Numbered from the stretch's first letter, positions 50,389-59,119 are shown. The stretch: DNA of 64,000 nucleotides from Leidyana gryllorum EB-2025a (GCA_048772705.1 JBLWGC010000123.1:1-64000); one strand, 5' to 3'. A program made the numbers and translations. The notes: generated by a model not told the origin, from the sequence alone.

Positions 50389-50509
50389 GTATGTCCCCGA
50401 TGTCTCGAATGGGAGATGTGGGTGAAGTGTGTCCACACCCACCATCGGGCGTAGCTGCCCATCTCCTGTCTTTATCGCTACACACTCCCATTTGACGGCT
50501 CCGCTAGTC

Positions 50510-50582
50510 GGCGCTATGGCCTAATGGATATGGCATCGGTCTACGGAACCGGGGATTCTGGGTTCGAGTCCCAGTAGCGTCT
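50510..50582 (+). tRNA. tRNA-Arg(ACG)
   Basis: Intact. Confidence 0.95.
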
Positions 50583-50628
50583 GGGTGGATGGCCGGGTTG
50601 CAGCCTGTTGAGTCAACAACTATCAGAC

Positions 50629-50700
50629 GGGCTGTTCTGGGAATCGAACCCAGGACTCCTTCCACCCTAAGGAAAGATCATACCACTAGACCAAACAGCC
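50629..50700 (-). tRNA. tRNA-Pro(AGG)
   Basis: Loop TTAGGGT; stem CTTTCC/GGAAGG one change. Confidence 0.92.
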
Positions 50701-50788
50701 GCCTGTCGGTCGTGCAAACCGCTGAGTACAGTTGAGAGGGTGGTTATACTATGTTGAGAACCAACACATGCGATGGGGTCTGCGCAAC

Positions 50789-50861
50789 GGGCGACTAGCT
50801 CAGATGGTAGAGCGCTCGCTTTGCATCCGAGAGGTACTGGGATCGATACCCAGGTTGTCCA
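50789..50861 (+). tRNA. tRNA-Ala(TGC), worn
   Basis: Loop TTTGCAT; stem CTCGC/CCGAG; acceptor GTTGTCC. Confidence 0.84.
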
Positions 50862-51041
50862 AACTCAGTAGGCCGGCACCTGCCGGTGGTAAGATACAGA
50901 GTTGCGACCTCTAAGGAAGGAGTAGCCGAAATGCAATTCTCGAGATGTTAGTTGCCCTGACTGCCCTACCAAAGTGGGCTAATGAAATGCTGTGTTGGTT
51001 CTGAGGGCAACTTGTCCCGTCGGGTTAACCGACGACCAAGA

Positions 51042-51113
51042 GGGCTGTTCTGGGAATCGAACCCAGGACTTCTTCCACCCAAAGGAAGAATCATACCACT
51101 AGACCAAACAGCC
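51042..51113 (-). tRNA. tRNA-Pro(TGG)
   Basis: Loop TTTGGGT, all stems paired. Confidence 0.93.
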
Positions 51114-51192
51114 GAATGGGAAGGGGGATACAACCGGCTACGTACAGCCGTAAACTCGAAGTGTGGCTAATTCGTCCTGAAATGAGTACCGT

Positions 51193-51236
51193 TGCGCAGA
51201 ATGGGACCCGCACCCATGCAGACTTGCGCCTACCAG
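51193..51236 (-). pseudogene. tRNA-Leu(CAA) 3' half
   Basis: Variable arm, T arm and acceptor only; mirror at 61649. Confidence 0.7.
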
Positions 51237-51241
51237 TATGT

Positions 51242-51290
51242 GGCAAGATGCCTTAGTGGGTAAGGCGCTATTTTCAGACCCCACTCACAT
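51242..51290 (+). pseudogene. tRNA-Leu-like 5' fragment
   Basis: GGCAAGATGCCTTAGTGGG with TTTTCAGAC at the loop; mirror at 61592. Confidence 0.6.
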
Positions 51291-51371
51291 GGTCGTGAGT
51301 ATCTTTCTCCCACCTTGAAAGGGCACTGGCTACCCGCAGAAACCCCAGACTACTTATTTCGACGCTGCATT

Positions 51372-51452
51372 GCGAGAATGTCCGAGAGGTTAAGGGGGTG
51401 GCCTTAAGATCCACTGGTCAATTCCGCCTGGGTTCGAACCCCACTTCTCGCA
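51372..51452 (+). tRNA. tRNA-Leu(TAA)
   Basis: Class II; acceptor GCGAGAA/TTCTCGC, loop CTTAAGA on GTGG/CCAC with one mismatch, variable arm TGGTCAATTCCGCC. Confidence 0.9.
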
Positions 51453-51470
51453 TAAGGAGGCAAGTGTCGG

Positions 51471-51545
51471 GGGAGGGGAATGGAACGGTCGACTACCTGC
51501 CGCACCCGCCGCAGTCAGATGCTGTACCAAGTGAGCGAACGCCTG
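51471..51545 (-). pseudogene. tRNA-Tyr-derived relic
   Basis: GGTACAGCATCTGACTGCGGC on the minus strand; mirror at 61375. Confidence 0.55.
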
Positions 51546-51632
51546 TCGTGTGACCCTTTGACATCGAGGTTTGCTCCCGAACCGCACCTTTTGAGTGAGC
51601 ACCAAACGAAGTCTAAAGCGGAACGAGCTGTG

Positions 51633-51694
51633 CTGTAAGACGGGCAGTCGAACCCAGGTCTTCCGCGTGACGCGCGAAAATACTAAGGACTCCG
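51633..51694 (-). pseudogene. tRNA-Asp relic
   Basis: GTCACGCGGAAGACCTGG remains; acceptor and D arm lost. Mirror at 61215. Confidence 0.58.
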
Positions 51695-51766
51695 GTCGAC
51701 CTGCCCAATGACTTGCATGACTCCACCCTGAGGCAAATAGAGTGTAACTTAGTTCAGAGTTTCCTT

Positions 51767-51825
51767 GTCATCCTAGCTCAGTCGGTGGAGCGCGAGCCTC
51801 TTAATCTTGCAGTCGCAGAGGAGTG
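51767..51825 (+). pseudogene. tRNA-Lys(CTT) relic
   Basis: CTAGCTCAGTCGGTGGAGCG and CTCTTAA present; T arm replaced. Confidence 0.6.
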
Positions 51826-51876
51826 GGCCGGGGAGTAAGAATGCAGTATGTTGCCTACAAGCACACCCATCTGCAT

Positions 51877-51949
51877 TTGCGCTGCCGAGACTCGAACCGG
51901 GATGGTGCGGGTTGGGGCCACATATACTAGCCACCGAGACCATAGTGGA
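51877..51949 (-). pseudogene. tRNA-Glu relic
   Basis: 5' TCCACTA start and D arm of Glu with a rewritten anticodon arm; mirror at 60946. Confidence 0.6.
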
Positions 51950-52066
51950 CACGTCACCAAAGTTGCACTGACGAATGGGGGCAGAAAAGGCCTGAGAATT
52001 TTGCAACCCCCTCAGGTCGTTATCGAGACCGAGAGACCAGCCCGAAAAGCTTAAGCTTGTGAGCAA

Positions 52067-52135
52067 AACCTTCTGCCGGAATCGAACCGGCGACCTTTCG
52101 CTTAAGCGAATGCTCTGCCCCTAAGCTAAGAAGGC
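52067..52135 (-). pseudogene. tRNA-Thr lacking its anticodon
   Basis: Exactly three bases are missing from the anticodon loop (TTCGCTTAAGCGAA); acceptor otherwise near intact. 69 nt. Confidence 0.85.
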
Positions 52136-52204
52136 AATGCAAGCCGGGAATCACGCATCAGTCCCTATTGACACAAGAGCACTTTGATCGAGTACTCTAA
52201 TGAC

Positions 52205-52277
52205 TTCCACTGCCGGGACTTGAATCCGGATCGTGCGGGTAAAAGCCGCATATCCTAGCCACTTAGACTACAGTGGA
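52205..52277 (-). tRNA. tRNA-Glu body with anticodon TTT (Lys)
   Basis: Loop CTTTTAC replaces CTTTCAC; otherwise complete Glu with one T-stem change. Confidence 0.84.
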
Positions 52278-52363
52278 CGAGTCACAACAGTTGCACTGAC
52301 GAATGAGGCGCCAGAGAACTGTGAGTCGGTCTCAGATTGGAAGTTCACCTAGGTTTGGCGGGT

Positions 52364-52432
52364 GGGCGGCTATCTCAAGTGGTAGAGCGGTGACTTGGCA
52401 GGCGAGAGGTCAGTTTAGACACCTATCAATGC
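52364..52432 (+). pseudogene. tRNA-Ala-like relic
   Basis: Copy of 11337 with loop TTGGCAG. Confidence 0.6.
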
Positions 52433-52495
52433 CGCAGGGCAGGCTGAACATGGGGGCATTTGGTCACTCCTCCGGGCATGTCGAATTCGACAGTT

Positions 52496-52577
52496 GGCAA
52501 CTTGCCCGAGTGGTTAAGGGGGTAGACTTGAAATCTACTGGGCCTGGCCCGCGCTGGTTCAAATCCAGCAGTTGTCG
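52496..52577 (+). tRNA. tRNA-Ser(TGA)
   Basis: Loop CTTGAAA, all stems paired: the only Ser-TGA gene in the window. Confidence 0.93.
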
Positions 52578-52670
52578 TGCGATCTGATTGGAGGGGCAGA
52601 CAACAACTCGCTCGTGAAACCCCAGAATGGTGCCTCAATCAGCCATCTGCCATCTTCTCTGCGTCTGCCG

Positions 52671-52741
52671 GGAATCGAACCTGGGTCGTCTCGGTGGCAA
52701 CGACACAGTCTACCACTAAACCACAGATGCGTGACATCTCC
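52671..52741 (-). tRNA. tRNA-Gly(GCC), worn
   Basis: Loop TTGCCAC with TGTCG/CGAGA stem. Confidence 0.82.
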
Positions 52742-52872
52742 ATTCCTGAATACAAACCGAAGGGTCTTAAAACTAGTCCAGGCTGTCCAACTTAGGCCGA
52801 TACATAAAAACCAGGCTCATCGGATACGTGGTTCCAGAGACACACGCCCCTTTCGCAGTCCGGAAGCTCCGT

Positions 52873-52942
52873 GCAGCCATCTAGTGGTCACGACGTCTGT
52901 TTAACACGCAGAAGGTCCCGAGTTCCATCCTCGGTGGCTGTA
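52873..52942 (+). tRNA. tRNA-Val(AAC), A box damaged
   Basis: Loop TTAACAC; two or three A-box bases lost (GCAGCCATCTAG). Confidence 0.75.
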
Positions 52943-52994
52943 ACACGCATCGTTCAGGTGAGCATCACGAAATCTAGAGCGGAAGACGATCTAT

Positions 52995-53066
52995 CTCCGA
53001 CACCGGGAATCGAACCCGGGTATTCCGCGTGACAGGCGGAAATACTGACCACTATACTATCTCGGA
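52995..53066 (-). tRNA. tRNA-Asp(GTC)
   Basis: Loop CTGTCAC; acceptor 3' TGTCGGA and variable region changes. Confidence 0.88.
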
Positions 53067-53229
53067 CGCTAGTAAAGATGCCGGCCTCCAAACCCCAGAA
53101 GTCCTCGCATTTTGAGACTTCACGGACAGGAAACGGGTAACACTTCGGCAAAATGGCCGAGTGCTGTGTGCAAGCCGCCGTCCGAAAATGCGGGCGGATG
53201 ATCGCGACCATGTTTAGGCTAATGACTGA

Positions 53230-53301
53230 AGCCTCCCGCCGGAATCGAACCAGCGACCTTTCGCTTAGAAAGCGAATGCTCTGCCCCTAAGCTAAGGAGG
53301 C
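53230..53301 (-). tRNA. tRNA-Thr body with anticodon TCT (Arg)
   Basis: Loop TTTCTAA replaces TTTGTAA on an intact TTCGC/GCGAA stem; acceptor GCCTCCT/GGGAGGC. Confidence 0.87.
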
Positions 53302-53365
53302 ATTCCCTGTCTCGACCCATATGAGTTTTTGATGCTGGGAATTGCATCATTTCCACCACATCGCA

Positions 53366-53446
53366 CGACAACTGCTGGATGAACCAGCGCGGGCCAGGCC
53401 CAGTAGATTTCGAGTCTACCCCCTTTAACCACTCGGGCAAGTTGCC
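53366..53446 (-). tRNA. tRNA-Ser(CGA)
   Basis: Loop CTCGAAA; T loop TTCATC one base short, D loop one base long. Confidence 0.82.
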
Positions 53447-53555
53447 ACCTGTCGAACTCGGCATTTTGCGGCCAGTGATGTCACATACGGTTCAGCAAGC
53501 TTGACCAGGACCCCAAACCGTTGTGAAAAAGTGCCAGCGAGTAAGACATGTCGTC

Positions 53556-53637
53556 GGCAAGGTGGCCGAGTGGTTAAGGCGGCGGCCTGCTAAGCCGTTG
53601 GGTTCTACCCGCGTGAGTTCGAATCTCACCCTTGTCG
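53556..53637 (+). tRNA. tRNA-Ser(GCT)
   Basis: Loop CTGCTAA, intact. Confidence 0.94.
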
Positions 53638-53794
53638 GTAGCATTCGGGGAGAGCGCATCTGCTTCAATGATTGAACTGAGGATTTTGGCCGACTCGAAT
53701 CCAACGCTTTACGCTGGGGTCTGTATACAAGACCCGTGTTGCATGTGTCCAGTTGAGGAAGCGCTAGTCCGACTCTTCTGGGATGGGCTGAACC

Positions 53795-53864
53795 GGTTGC
53801 GTCCTTGGTGGTTAGCACTCGACACTTTGGATTTTCCGACCTGGGTTCGATCCCGGCGCGACCC
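53795..53864 (+). pseudogene. tRNA-Gln relic
   Basis: Ends match Gln; A box and anticodon arm damaged (CACTTTGGATTTTCC). Confidence 0.7.
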
Positions 53865-53928
53865 TTGAACTGGTCCTCACTACTCCCTGAAGCTTCGCCA
53901 CTTCTCTTGGGCTGCGGGGACCATCCAT

Positions 53929-54001
53929 GCAGCCATGGTCTAGTGGTTACGACGTCTGCTTAACACGCAGAAGGTCCCGAGTTCGATCCTCGGTGGCTGT
54001 A
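53929..54001 (+). tRNA. tRNA-Val(AAC)
   Basis: Intact. Confidence 0.95.
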
Positions 54002-54056
54002 GCTCGCAACTTTCAGCGGGCACCAAAAAAGACAATCTTAAGCGAGATCAACTGTG

Positions 54057-54128
54057 CTCCGAGACCGGGAATCGAACCCGGGTCTTCCGCGTGACAGGCG
54101 GAAATACTAACCACTATACTATCTCGGA
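54057..54128 (-). tRNA. tRNA-Asp(GTC)
   Basis: Intact. Confidence 0.95.
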
Positions 54129-54208
54129 CGCCCTGAACACGCCACGGACATTCCATTCGTTCAGAAAACGACCGTTACCGTGTACGAGCTTCAACAACAA
54201 GGTGTCAC

Positions 54209-54279
54209 GCATCTGTGGTCTAGTGGTAGAATGTCTCGTTGCCATTGAGACGACCCGGGTTCGATTCCCGGCAGATGCA
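54209..54279 (+). tRNA. tRNA-Gly(GCC)
   Basis: Loop TTGCCAT; stem TCTCG/TGAGA one wobble; TTTT near 54296. Confidence 0.93.
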
Positions 54280-54354
54280 GATGACACATGGTTGCTTTTC
54301 CACCATTCAGAAATTCAAGCGTGAGTTGGTGTTTAACCCTCCAACCACATCGCA

Positions 54355-54426
54355 CGACAACTGCTGGATCTGTCCAGGCCCAGTAGAATTCAAATCTACC
54401 CCCCTTCCCCACTCGGGCAAGTTGGC
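54355..54426 (-). pseudogene. tRNA-Ser relic, variable arm lost
   Basis: 72 nt; loop region TTTGAAT. Confidence 0.65.
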
Positions 54427-54506
54427 AACTGTCGATTCCGGCGTGAGGCGAGGAGTGGCCCGCCGCGGTAAGTGCTTATTTTCACCGCCTTCCATGACTA
54501 CCTAGT

Positions 54507-54579
54507 GCCTCGGTAGCTCAGTTGGGAGAGCGCCAGACTGAAGATCTGGAAGTCGCGGGTTCGAGCCCCGCGGGCGGCA
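54507..54579 (+). pseudogene. Chimeric tRNA: Phe(GAA) 5' half, Lys 3' half
   Basis: Phe acceptor, D arm and loop CTGAAGA run into the Lys T arm GCGGGTTCGAGCCCCGC and GGGCGGC. The acceptor cannot pair. Downstream flank equals the 5' flank of antisense Lys genes (26086), so GGGCGG microhomology was used twice. Confidence 0.82.
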
Positions 54580-54636
54580 ACGAAGCTCTGAACTGAGTTA
54601 CACCCTATTTGCCGTTGGGTGGAGCCCTGGATCCGT

Positions 54637-54724
54637 TCCGGTGGGACGGAATCGAACCGCCGACTATCTGACTATCTGATGCCAGCACTACAGTCAGATG
54701 CTCTACCAACTGAGCTACCCCCGG
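54637..54724 (-). tRNA. tRNA-Tyr(GTA) with 8-nt duplication
   Basis: Intron and anticodon as usual; ACTATCTG (plus-strand) repeated in tandem in the anticodon stem/variable region, giving 88 nt. Confidence 0.8.
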
Positions 54725-54906
54725 TCGTCCAACTGCTGCGAGATTCGAAGGCTCAACCTCAAACCCTCAACAGTGTCAGAAGTACGGCACGGATTTCGGG
54801 GTGGTCCAAGGTGCCACACTCGAGTTCCGGTAAGATTGCACGAGCTGGGTACCACTGATTTCCAAGACGGTACGGCTCTCGGCCGAGGCCTCAACTCAAG
54901 CACTTG

Positions 54907-54979
54907 TCCACTGTAGTCTATGTGGCTAGGATATGCGGCTCTCACCCGCACGATCCGGGTTCAAGTCCTGGCAGTGGAA
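54907..54979 (+). tRNA. tRNA-Glu(CTC)
   Basis: Loop CTCTCAC; T stem one change (CCTGG). Confidence 0.92.
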
Positions 54980-55039
54980 ATCCAGCAGAGTGTGCTTGTA
55001 GGCAACGGTTCCACTCCTACTCCCAGAGACATTGATTTG

Positions 55040-55112
55040 CACCGCCCGCGGGGCTCGAACCCGCGACTGGAAGATTAAAAGTCTTGCGCTCTACCGACTG
55101 AGCTAGGGCGGC
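55040..55112 (-). tRNA. tRNA-Lys(TTT)
   Basis: Loop CTTTTAA; stem change (TTCCAG). Confidence 0.91.
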
Positions 55113-55240
55113 AAGGAAACTCTAAACTTAGTTACACCCTATTTGCCGGTGGGTAGAACAGTGGAAGTATTAAGTGGTGGAACAATGTGCTTCAGTAACT
55201 TCCGTGAATAGGGACTCATTCGTGATGTCCAGTTGACATT

Positions 55241-55311
55241 GCCTTCTTAGCTTGGGGCAGAGCATTCGCTTAGTAAGTGAAAGGTCGCCGGTTCGATTCG
55301 GGCAGAAGGCT
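55241..55311 (+). tRNA. tRNA-Thr(AGT)
   Basis: Copy of 733. Confidence 0.85.
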
Positions 55312-55359
55312 TGGCTCACGAGCCAATCTATCCTGCAACTGTTCCCTTCTGCGCACACT

Positions 55360-55432
55360 TTGCAGTGCGTCGTTTTCGATCGACGGACCTTTGCGTTATG
55401 AGCCTAACACTCTTCCACTGAGCTACACTGCT
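55360..55432 (-). tRNA. Initiator tRNA-Met(CAT), worn
   Basis: As 852, plus one extra base in the T loop and a damaged acceptor end. Confidence 0.7.
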
Positions 55433-55573
55433 CAGTCTGCAACATGGAAGAGGTAGCCGAAATGTGATCCTCGAGATGTTAGTTGCCCTGACTGCCCTAC
55501 CGAAGCGGGCTAACGAGGTGGCTGTGTTGGTTCTGAGGGCAACATGTCCGGTCAAGTCAAACGACGACCAATA

Positions 55574-55643
55574 GGGCTGTTCTGGAATCGAACCCAGGAC
55601 TCCTTCCACTCTGAGGAAGGATTATACCAGCAGAGCAACAGCC
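55574..55643 (-). pseudogene. tRNA-Pro relic, loop TCAGAGT
   Basis: Copy of 1028 with its complete flank, showing a spacer deletion at 1028. Confidence 0.75.
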
Positions 55644-55731
55644 GAATATTTGGGTGCATGCAACCGGATATACGAATGGAGATTCGAATCTACTGTGGCC
55701 TTTTCCAGCTTTTTTTTGGGATGATCGCCGT

Positions 55732-55815
55732 TGCACAGAATGGGATTCGAACCCATGCAGACTTGCGCCTACCAGAACTTGAGTCTGGCCCCTTAGACCA
55801 CTCGGGCATCTGTGC
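55732..55815 (-). tRNA. tRNA-Leu(CAA)
   Basis: Intact, no intron. Confidence 0.94.
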
Positions 55816-55909
55816 ATTACTTTCCTTCTGAGTTCCAAAGTGTTAATGGCTTCCGTTGCCACCGATGTCGTTCTGGCTGCGGTGTGCCGCCCCGAAGTAC
55901 TCTCACGGC

Positions 55910-55988
55910 CCGGGGTGCTTAGATGGTAACGTATCTGACTGTAGTGGTGGCATCAGATATTCCACGAGTAAATTCCGTCCCACCCGAA
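55910..55988 (+). pseudogene. tRNA-Tyr-derived relic (empty LTR site)
   Basis: Uninterrupted counterpart of 1365-2051: a single TATTC where the other copy has the LTR and its duplication. Confidence 0.8.
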
Positions 55989-56089
55989 GTTTGAGGAGTG
56001 AACTTCTTGCAACGCAGTTCGTCTGACGCTCCTGTTCCATCCCATCCTGATCGATGCTTCGCTACCTCTACAGCCTCGCTCAAAGATTT

Positions 56090-56161
56090 GTCCGAGTCGT
56101 CTAGTGGTTAGGACAGCACGTTGTGGCCGTGCAAACCCAGGCTCGATTCCTGGCTCGGACA
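56090..56161 (+). tRNA. tRNA-His(GTG)
   Basis: Intact. Confidence 0.95.
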
Positions 56162-56254
56162 ACCAATCTAAAGTGCATTGCAATTCCCCTCCAAACCTCT
56201 CAGATCCTTATCGAGACTGAGAGACCAGTCAGAAAAGCTTAAGTGCGTGAGCAA

Positions 56255-56325
56255 AGCCTTCTGCCGGAATCGAACCGGCGACCTTTCGCTTACAAAGCGA
56301 ATGCTCTGCCACCAGCTAAGAAGGC
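56255..56325 (-). tRNA. tRNA-Thr(TGT)
   Basis: As 2313. Confidence 0.91.
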
Positions 56326-56426
56326 AATGTTAACGGAAGTTACTGAAGCTCATTGTTCCACCGGTCGAACGGATCCAGAGCTCCACCCAACGGCAGATAG
56401 GGTGTAACTTAGTTTAGAGCTTCGTT

Positions 56427-56499
56427 GCCGCCCTAGCTCAGTCCGTAGAGCGCAAGACTTTCAATCTTGCAGTCGCCGGTCCGAGCTCCGCGGGCGGTG
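56427..56499 (+). tRNA. tRNA-Lys body with anticodon TTC (Glu)
   Basis: Loop CTTTCAA; T stem damaged (GCCGGTCCGAGC). Confidence 0.82.
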
Positions 56500-56548
56500 C
56501 AAATCAATGTCTCTGGAAGCCGTTACCTACAACCACACTCTGCTGGAT

Positions 56549-56621
56549 TTCCACTCCCGGGACTTGTACCCGGATCGTGCGGGTGAAAGCCGCATATCCT
56601 AGCCACTTAGACTACAGTGGA
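56549..56621 (-). tRNA. tRNA-Glu(TTC)
   Basis: Loop CTTTCAC; T loop TACAAGT and acceptor change. Confidence 0.84.
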
Positions 56622-56800
56622 CGTGTGGTTGAGTTGGGGCTTCGGCCGAGAGCCGTACCGTCTTGGAAAAAATGGTATGCCGGCGTGATCAAGTGAGTGA
56701 ATGTCTGATACAGATTCGGTTAGTAACCAATTCCATTTTTATTGATCGTGGAATCTTGGGCCTTCGCCGGGCCTTCGCCGGGTACAGGGCGAGCTTCCTT

Positions 56801-56873
56801 GCCGCCCCAACTCCGTCGGTGGAGCGCAAGACTTTTGATGGGAGAACCGCGGGCTCGGGGGGGGCGAGCAGTG
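56801..56873 (+). pseudogene. tRNA-Lys relic
   Basis: Copy of 2860. Confidence 0.65.
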
Positions 56874-56921
56874 CTGAACCGTATGCGAAGCCACTGGCTG
56901 CAAAATGCCAAGTTCGACAGC

Positions 56922-57003
56922 GGCAACTTGCCCGAGTGGTTAAGGGGGTAGACTAGAAATGTACTGGGCCTGGCCCGCGCTGGTTCAAATCCAGCAGTTG
57001 TTG
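56922..57003 (+). tRNA. tRNA-Ser(AGA)
   Basis: Loop CTAGAAA; stem TAGA/TGTA one mismatch; acceptor AGTTGTT. Confidence 0.86.
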
Positions 57004-57079
57004 TGCGATGTGGTTGGAGGGGTAAACACCAACTGACGCATGAATTTCTGGAATGATGGAAAAACAACAATGTGTCCTC

Positions 57080-57150
57080 TGCATCTGCCGGGAATCGAAC
57101 CCGGGTCGTCTCGATGGCAATGAGACATTCTACCACTAGACCACAGATGC
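57080..57150 (-). tRNA. tRNA-Gly(GCC)
   Basis: Intact; T5 downstream on the minus strand (AAAAAC near 57060). Confidence 0.94.
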
Positions 57151-57205
57151 GTGACACCTCCATTCCTGACCACCAAGTAATGAGTCTGGAGCGGGGGATG
57201 GTTTT

Positions 57206-57275
57206 GGGCCTATGGCCAACGTACCGCGTCTGACTCCAGATCAGCAGGTTGGGTTTTCGAATCACTATGGGCTCA
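57206..57275 (+). pseudogene. tRNA-Trp(CCA) with D-arm damage
   Basis: Loop CTCCAGA is kept; GGCGCAACGG reduced to GGCCAACG. Confidence 0.78.
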
Positions 57276-57312
57276 ATCAGACTCTTTTGTTTTTCCCGTG
57301 TGAGGCTCAACC

Positions 57313-57392
57313 TGAAAAGAGTGGGATTTGGACCCACGCCCTTTCAAACTGCGACTTGAATACAGCGCCTTAGACCCCTCAGCCATCTTATC
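57313..57392 (-). pseudogene. tRNA-Leu relic, loop TTCAAGT
   Basis: Acceptor and anticodon stem worn; sister at 59787. Confidence 0.68.
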
Positions 57393-57594
57393 AGCTCGAT
57401 TCCTGTCCCGCTACTCCAAGCGTTCCCTGTCTGTTGAAGCTAGAGAATGGAAAAGCTGGGCTCTGAGGTTGGGCTGTGCCTCCGACATGGTATCAAAGTT
57501 ATATTTCCGCCTGCCACGCCAACGATCGGGTGGGTATCAGCTCTGAACGCATTCATTTCCAATCCCAATGGCTTCATACACTCTTTTAATTCTT
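57393..57594. other. Spacer with Asp-like debris
   Basis: Fragment near 57488-57520 (GGTATCAAAGTTATATTTCC, then GCCTGCCACGCC) resembles a very decayed Asp; nothing else assignable. Confidence 0.35.
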
Positions 57595-57660
57595 GGTCGT
57601 GAATGGTTAGCACTGCAGGCTTTGAATCTCCCGAGCTGGGTTCGATTCCCGGCGCGACTC
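57595..57660 (+). pseudogene. tRNA-Gln relic
   Basis: TGGTTAGCACTGCAGG, TTTGAATCTCCCG, good T arm; 5' acceptor and A box shortened. Confidence 0.7.
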
Positions 57661-57719
57661 GCAACTAGTTCTACTTCTTGAAACTTCGCAACTTCTCTTG
57701 GTTTCCGCAAAGCTTTCGT

Positions 57720-57792
57720 GCAGTCATGGTCTAGTGGTTACGACGTCTGCTTAACACGCAGAAGGTCCCGAGTTCGATCCCAGGTGGCTGTA
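57720..57792 (+). tRNA. tRNA-Val(AAC)
   Basis: Loop TTAACAC; acceptor GCAGTCA and T-stem changes. Confidence 0.87.
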
Positions 57793-57837
57793 ACTCGAAT
57801 CTTTGAAGTGAGTGCCACCAAAGCGAGGAAACAGGCT

Positions 57838-57875
57838 CTCTCCAAAACAGGGCATCGAACCCGCGTCTTCCGCGT
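57838..57875 (-). pseudogene. tRNA-Asp 3' half
   Basis: Same breakpoint region as 8787, more decayed. Confidence 0.58.
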
Positions 57876-57951
57876 CTTCAACCCTAAAAGTCTTCCTTCT
57901 CGAGAACTACACGGACAGAAAACCTGTAAAGTGGCGAGCCAAGGGCGCTCC

Positions 57952-58031
57952 GGCAAGATGGCCGAGTGGTCTAAGGCGCTGTGTTCAGGCCGCAGTCCGA
58001 AAGGGCGTGGGTTCGAATCCCACTCTTGTCA
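57952..58031 (+). tRNA. tRNA-Leu(CAG)
   Basis: All stems paired: best Leu-CAG copy. Confidence 0.95.
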
Positions 58032-58091
58032 ACCGTTGTATTGGCACTCGGTGAGCCACTGGATGCAATATGTTTTCCATGTAGAGCGGAT

Positions 58092-58164
58092 GGGCGGCTA
58101 GCTCAGATGGTTGAGCGCTCGCTTTGCATGCGAGAGGTACTGGGATCGATACCCAGGTCGTCCA
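58092..58164 (+). tRNA. tRNA-Ala(TGC)
   Basis: Loop TTTGCAT, G3-U70, intact. Confidence 0.94.
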
Positions 58165-58239
58165 AACTCAGTAGGGCGGCACCTGCCGGTAGTTATACAG
58201 AGTTGCGACCTCTAAGAGAGAGTCGGACATCGCAGCTCC

Positions 58240-58312
58240 CGGTACTGCCAGGCTTCGAAACTGCGACGTTGTGGTGAACAGCTACACGCTTTGTCGACTC
58301 AGCTACAACACC
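58240..58312 (-). tRNA. tRNA-Asn(GTT), worn
   Basis: Loop CTGTTCA; acceptor GGTGTTG, T stem damaged. Confidence 0.68.
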
Positions 58313-58453
58313 CAGTTGCAATGTTCTTTAGAGCGAGGGAGAATGATACCTTAAGGTCAAACAGCCTCCTGGGCGGCCTGCCCGGCCAGGGCACTCGTAG
58401 GTGTCAAATGCTGGAGTACTCGGCGGTCGCGTTCGGCTGTCATTGGGTTGATT

Positions 58454-58527
58454 TGCTCCCCAGGGGGATCGAACCCTCGACCTTCGGCACATAAGGCCGA
58501 TGCTCTAACCAGCTGAGCTAGGGGGGC
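58454..58527 (-). tRNA. tRNA-Ile(TAT), intronless candidate
   Basis: Acceptor GCCCCCC/GGGGAGC (one mismatch), canonical A box TAGCTCAGCTGG, loop CTTATGT on CGGC/GCCG, B box GGTTCGATCCC. Single-copy, unlike its neighbours. Animal Ile-TAT usually has an intron; this one has none. Foreign origin is possible. Confidence 0.75.
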
Positions 58528-58671
58528 GATCACCGCCGTGCCACCGCGTAACTCACATTCGATTCTATCTCAGGGGGTTGTTACATCAAGTTTCAGAATG
58601 CCCCGGCCTCGTGCCGACCAAGCTTGTCAGCGTCTCTGTTAATTTACCACGGCGGTTTGAGGCGTGCCTCC

Positions 58672-58742
58672 TGCGTCTGTCGGGAATCGAACCTGGGTCG
58701 TCTCGGTGGCAACGACACATTCTACCACTAGACCACAGATGC
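58672..58742 (-). tRNA. tRNA-Gly(GCC), worn
   Basis: As 36545. Confidence 0.82.
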
Positions 58743-58838
58743 ACAACTCGTTGTTGTTTGAGCTCGTGCACAATAACGGCCGTTCTGCTTCAGAAGAGAA
58801 GACAGAATCGAGTTGAGCGAGTATGGCGGGTAGTTTGT

Positions 58839-58910
58839 GGGTACGTAGCTCAGTGGTAGAGCAGCTGACTGCAGATCAGCAAGTCCGTGGTTCAACTCCG
58901 CGCGTGCCCT
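58839..58910 (+). tRNA. tRNA-Cys(GCA)
   Basis: Intact. Confidence 0.95.
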
Positions 58911-58978
58911 GAAGATGGTTTGGAACCATCGGATATGTTGGACCACAAGGCAATGAGTCTGGAGCGGGGGATGATTTT

Positions 58979-59040
58979 GGACCTATGGCGGAACGTAGCG
59001 CGTCCGACTCCAGCTTAGAAAATTGGGTGCTGTTCGATAG
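58979..59040 (+). pseudogene. tRNA-Trp relic
   Basis: GGACCTATGGCGGAACG with CTCCAGC; T arm lost. Confidence 0.65.
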
Positions 59041-59119
59041 TGTCTATATGGCTTTGATGTTTGATTTCAGCCCTGGGGGATCCAGCATCCGGGTCGGTGC
59101 CATCTGTCGTCGCAGAAGT

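Noticed and set aside
56720-57337. A 205-codon open frame on the minus strand
   Set aside because: Covers Ser, Gly, Trp and Leu tRNA sequences and shares peptides with dozens of shorter frames over the same tRNA families.
58454-58527. Selenocysteine tRNA or other special tRNA
   Set aside because: The arms are of normal length and the anticodon reads TAT; no 13-bp acceptor-T stack or TCA anticodon.
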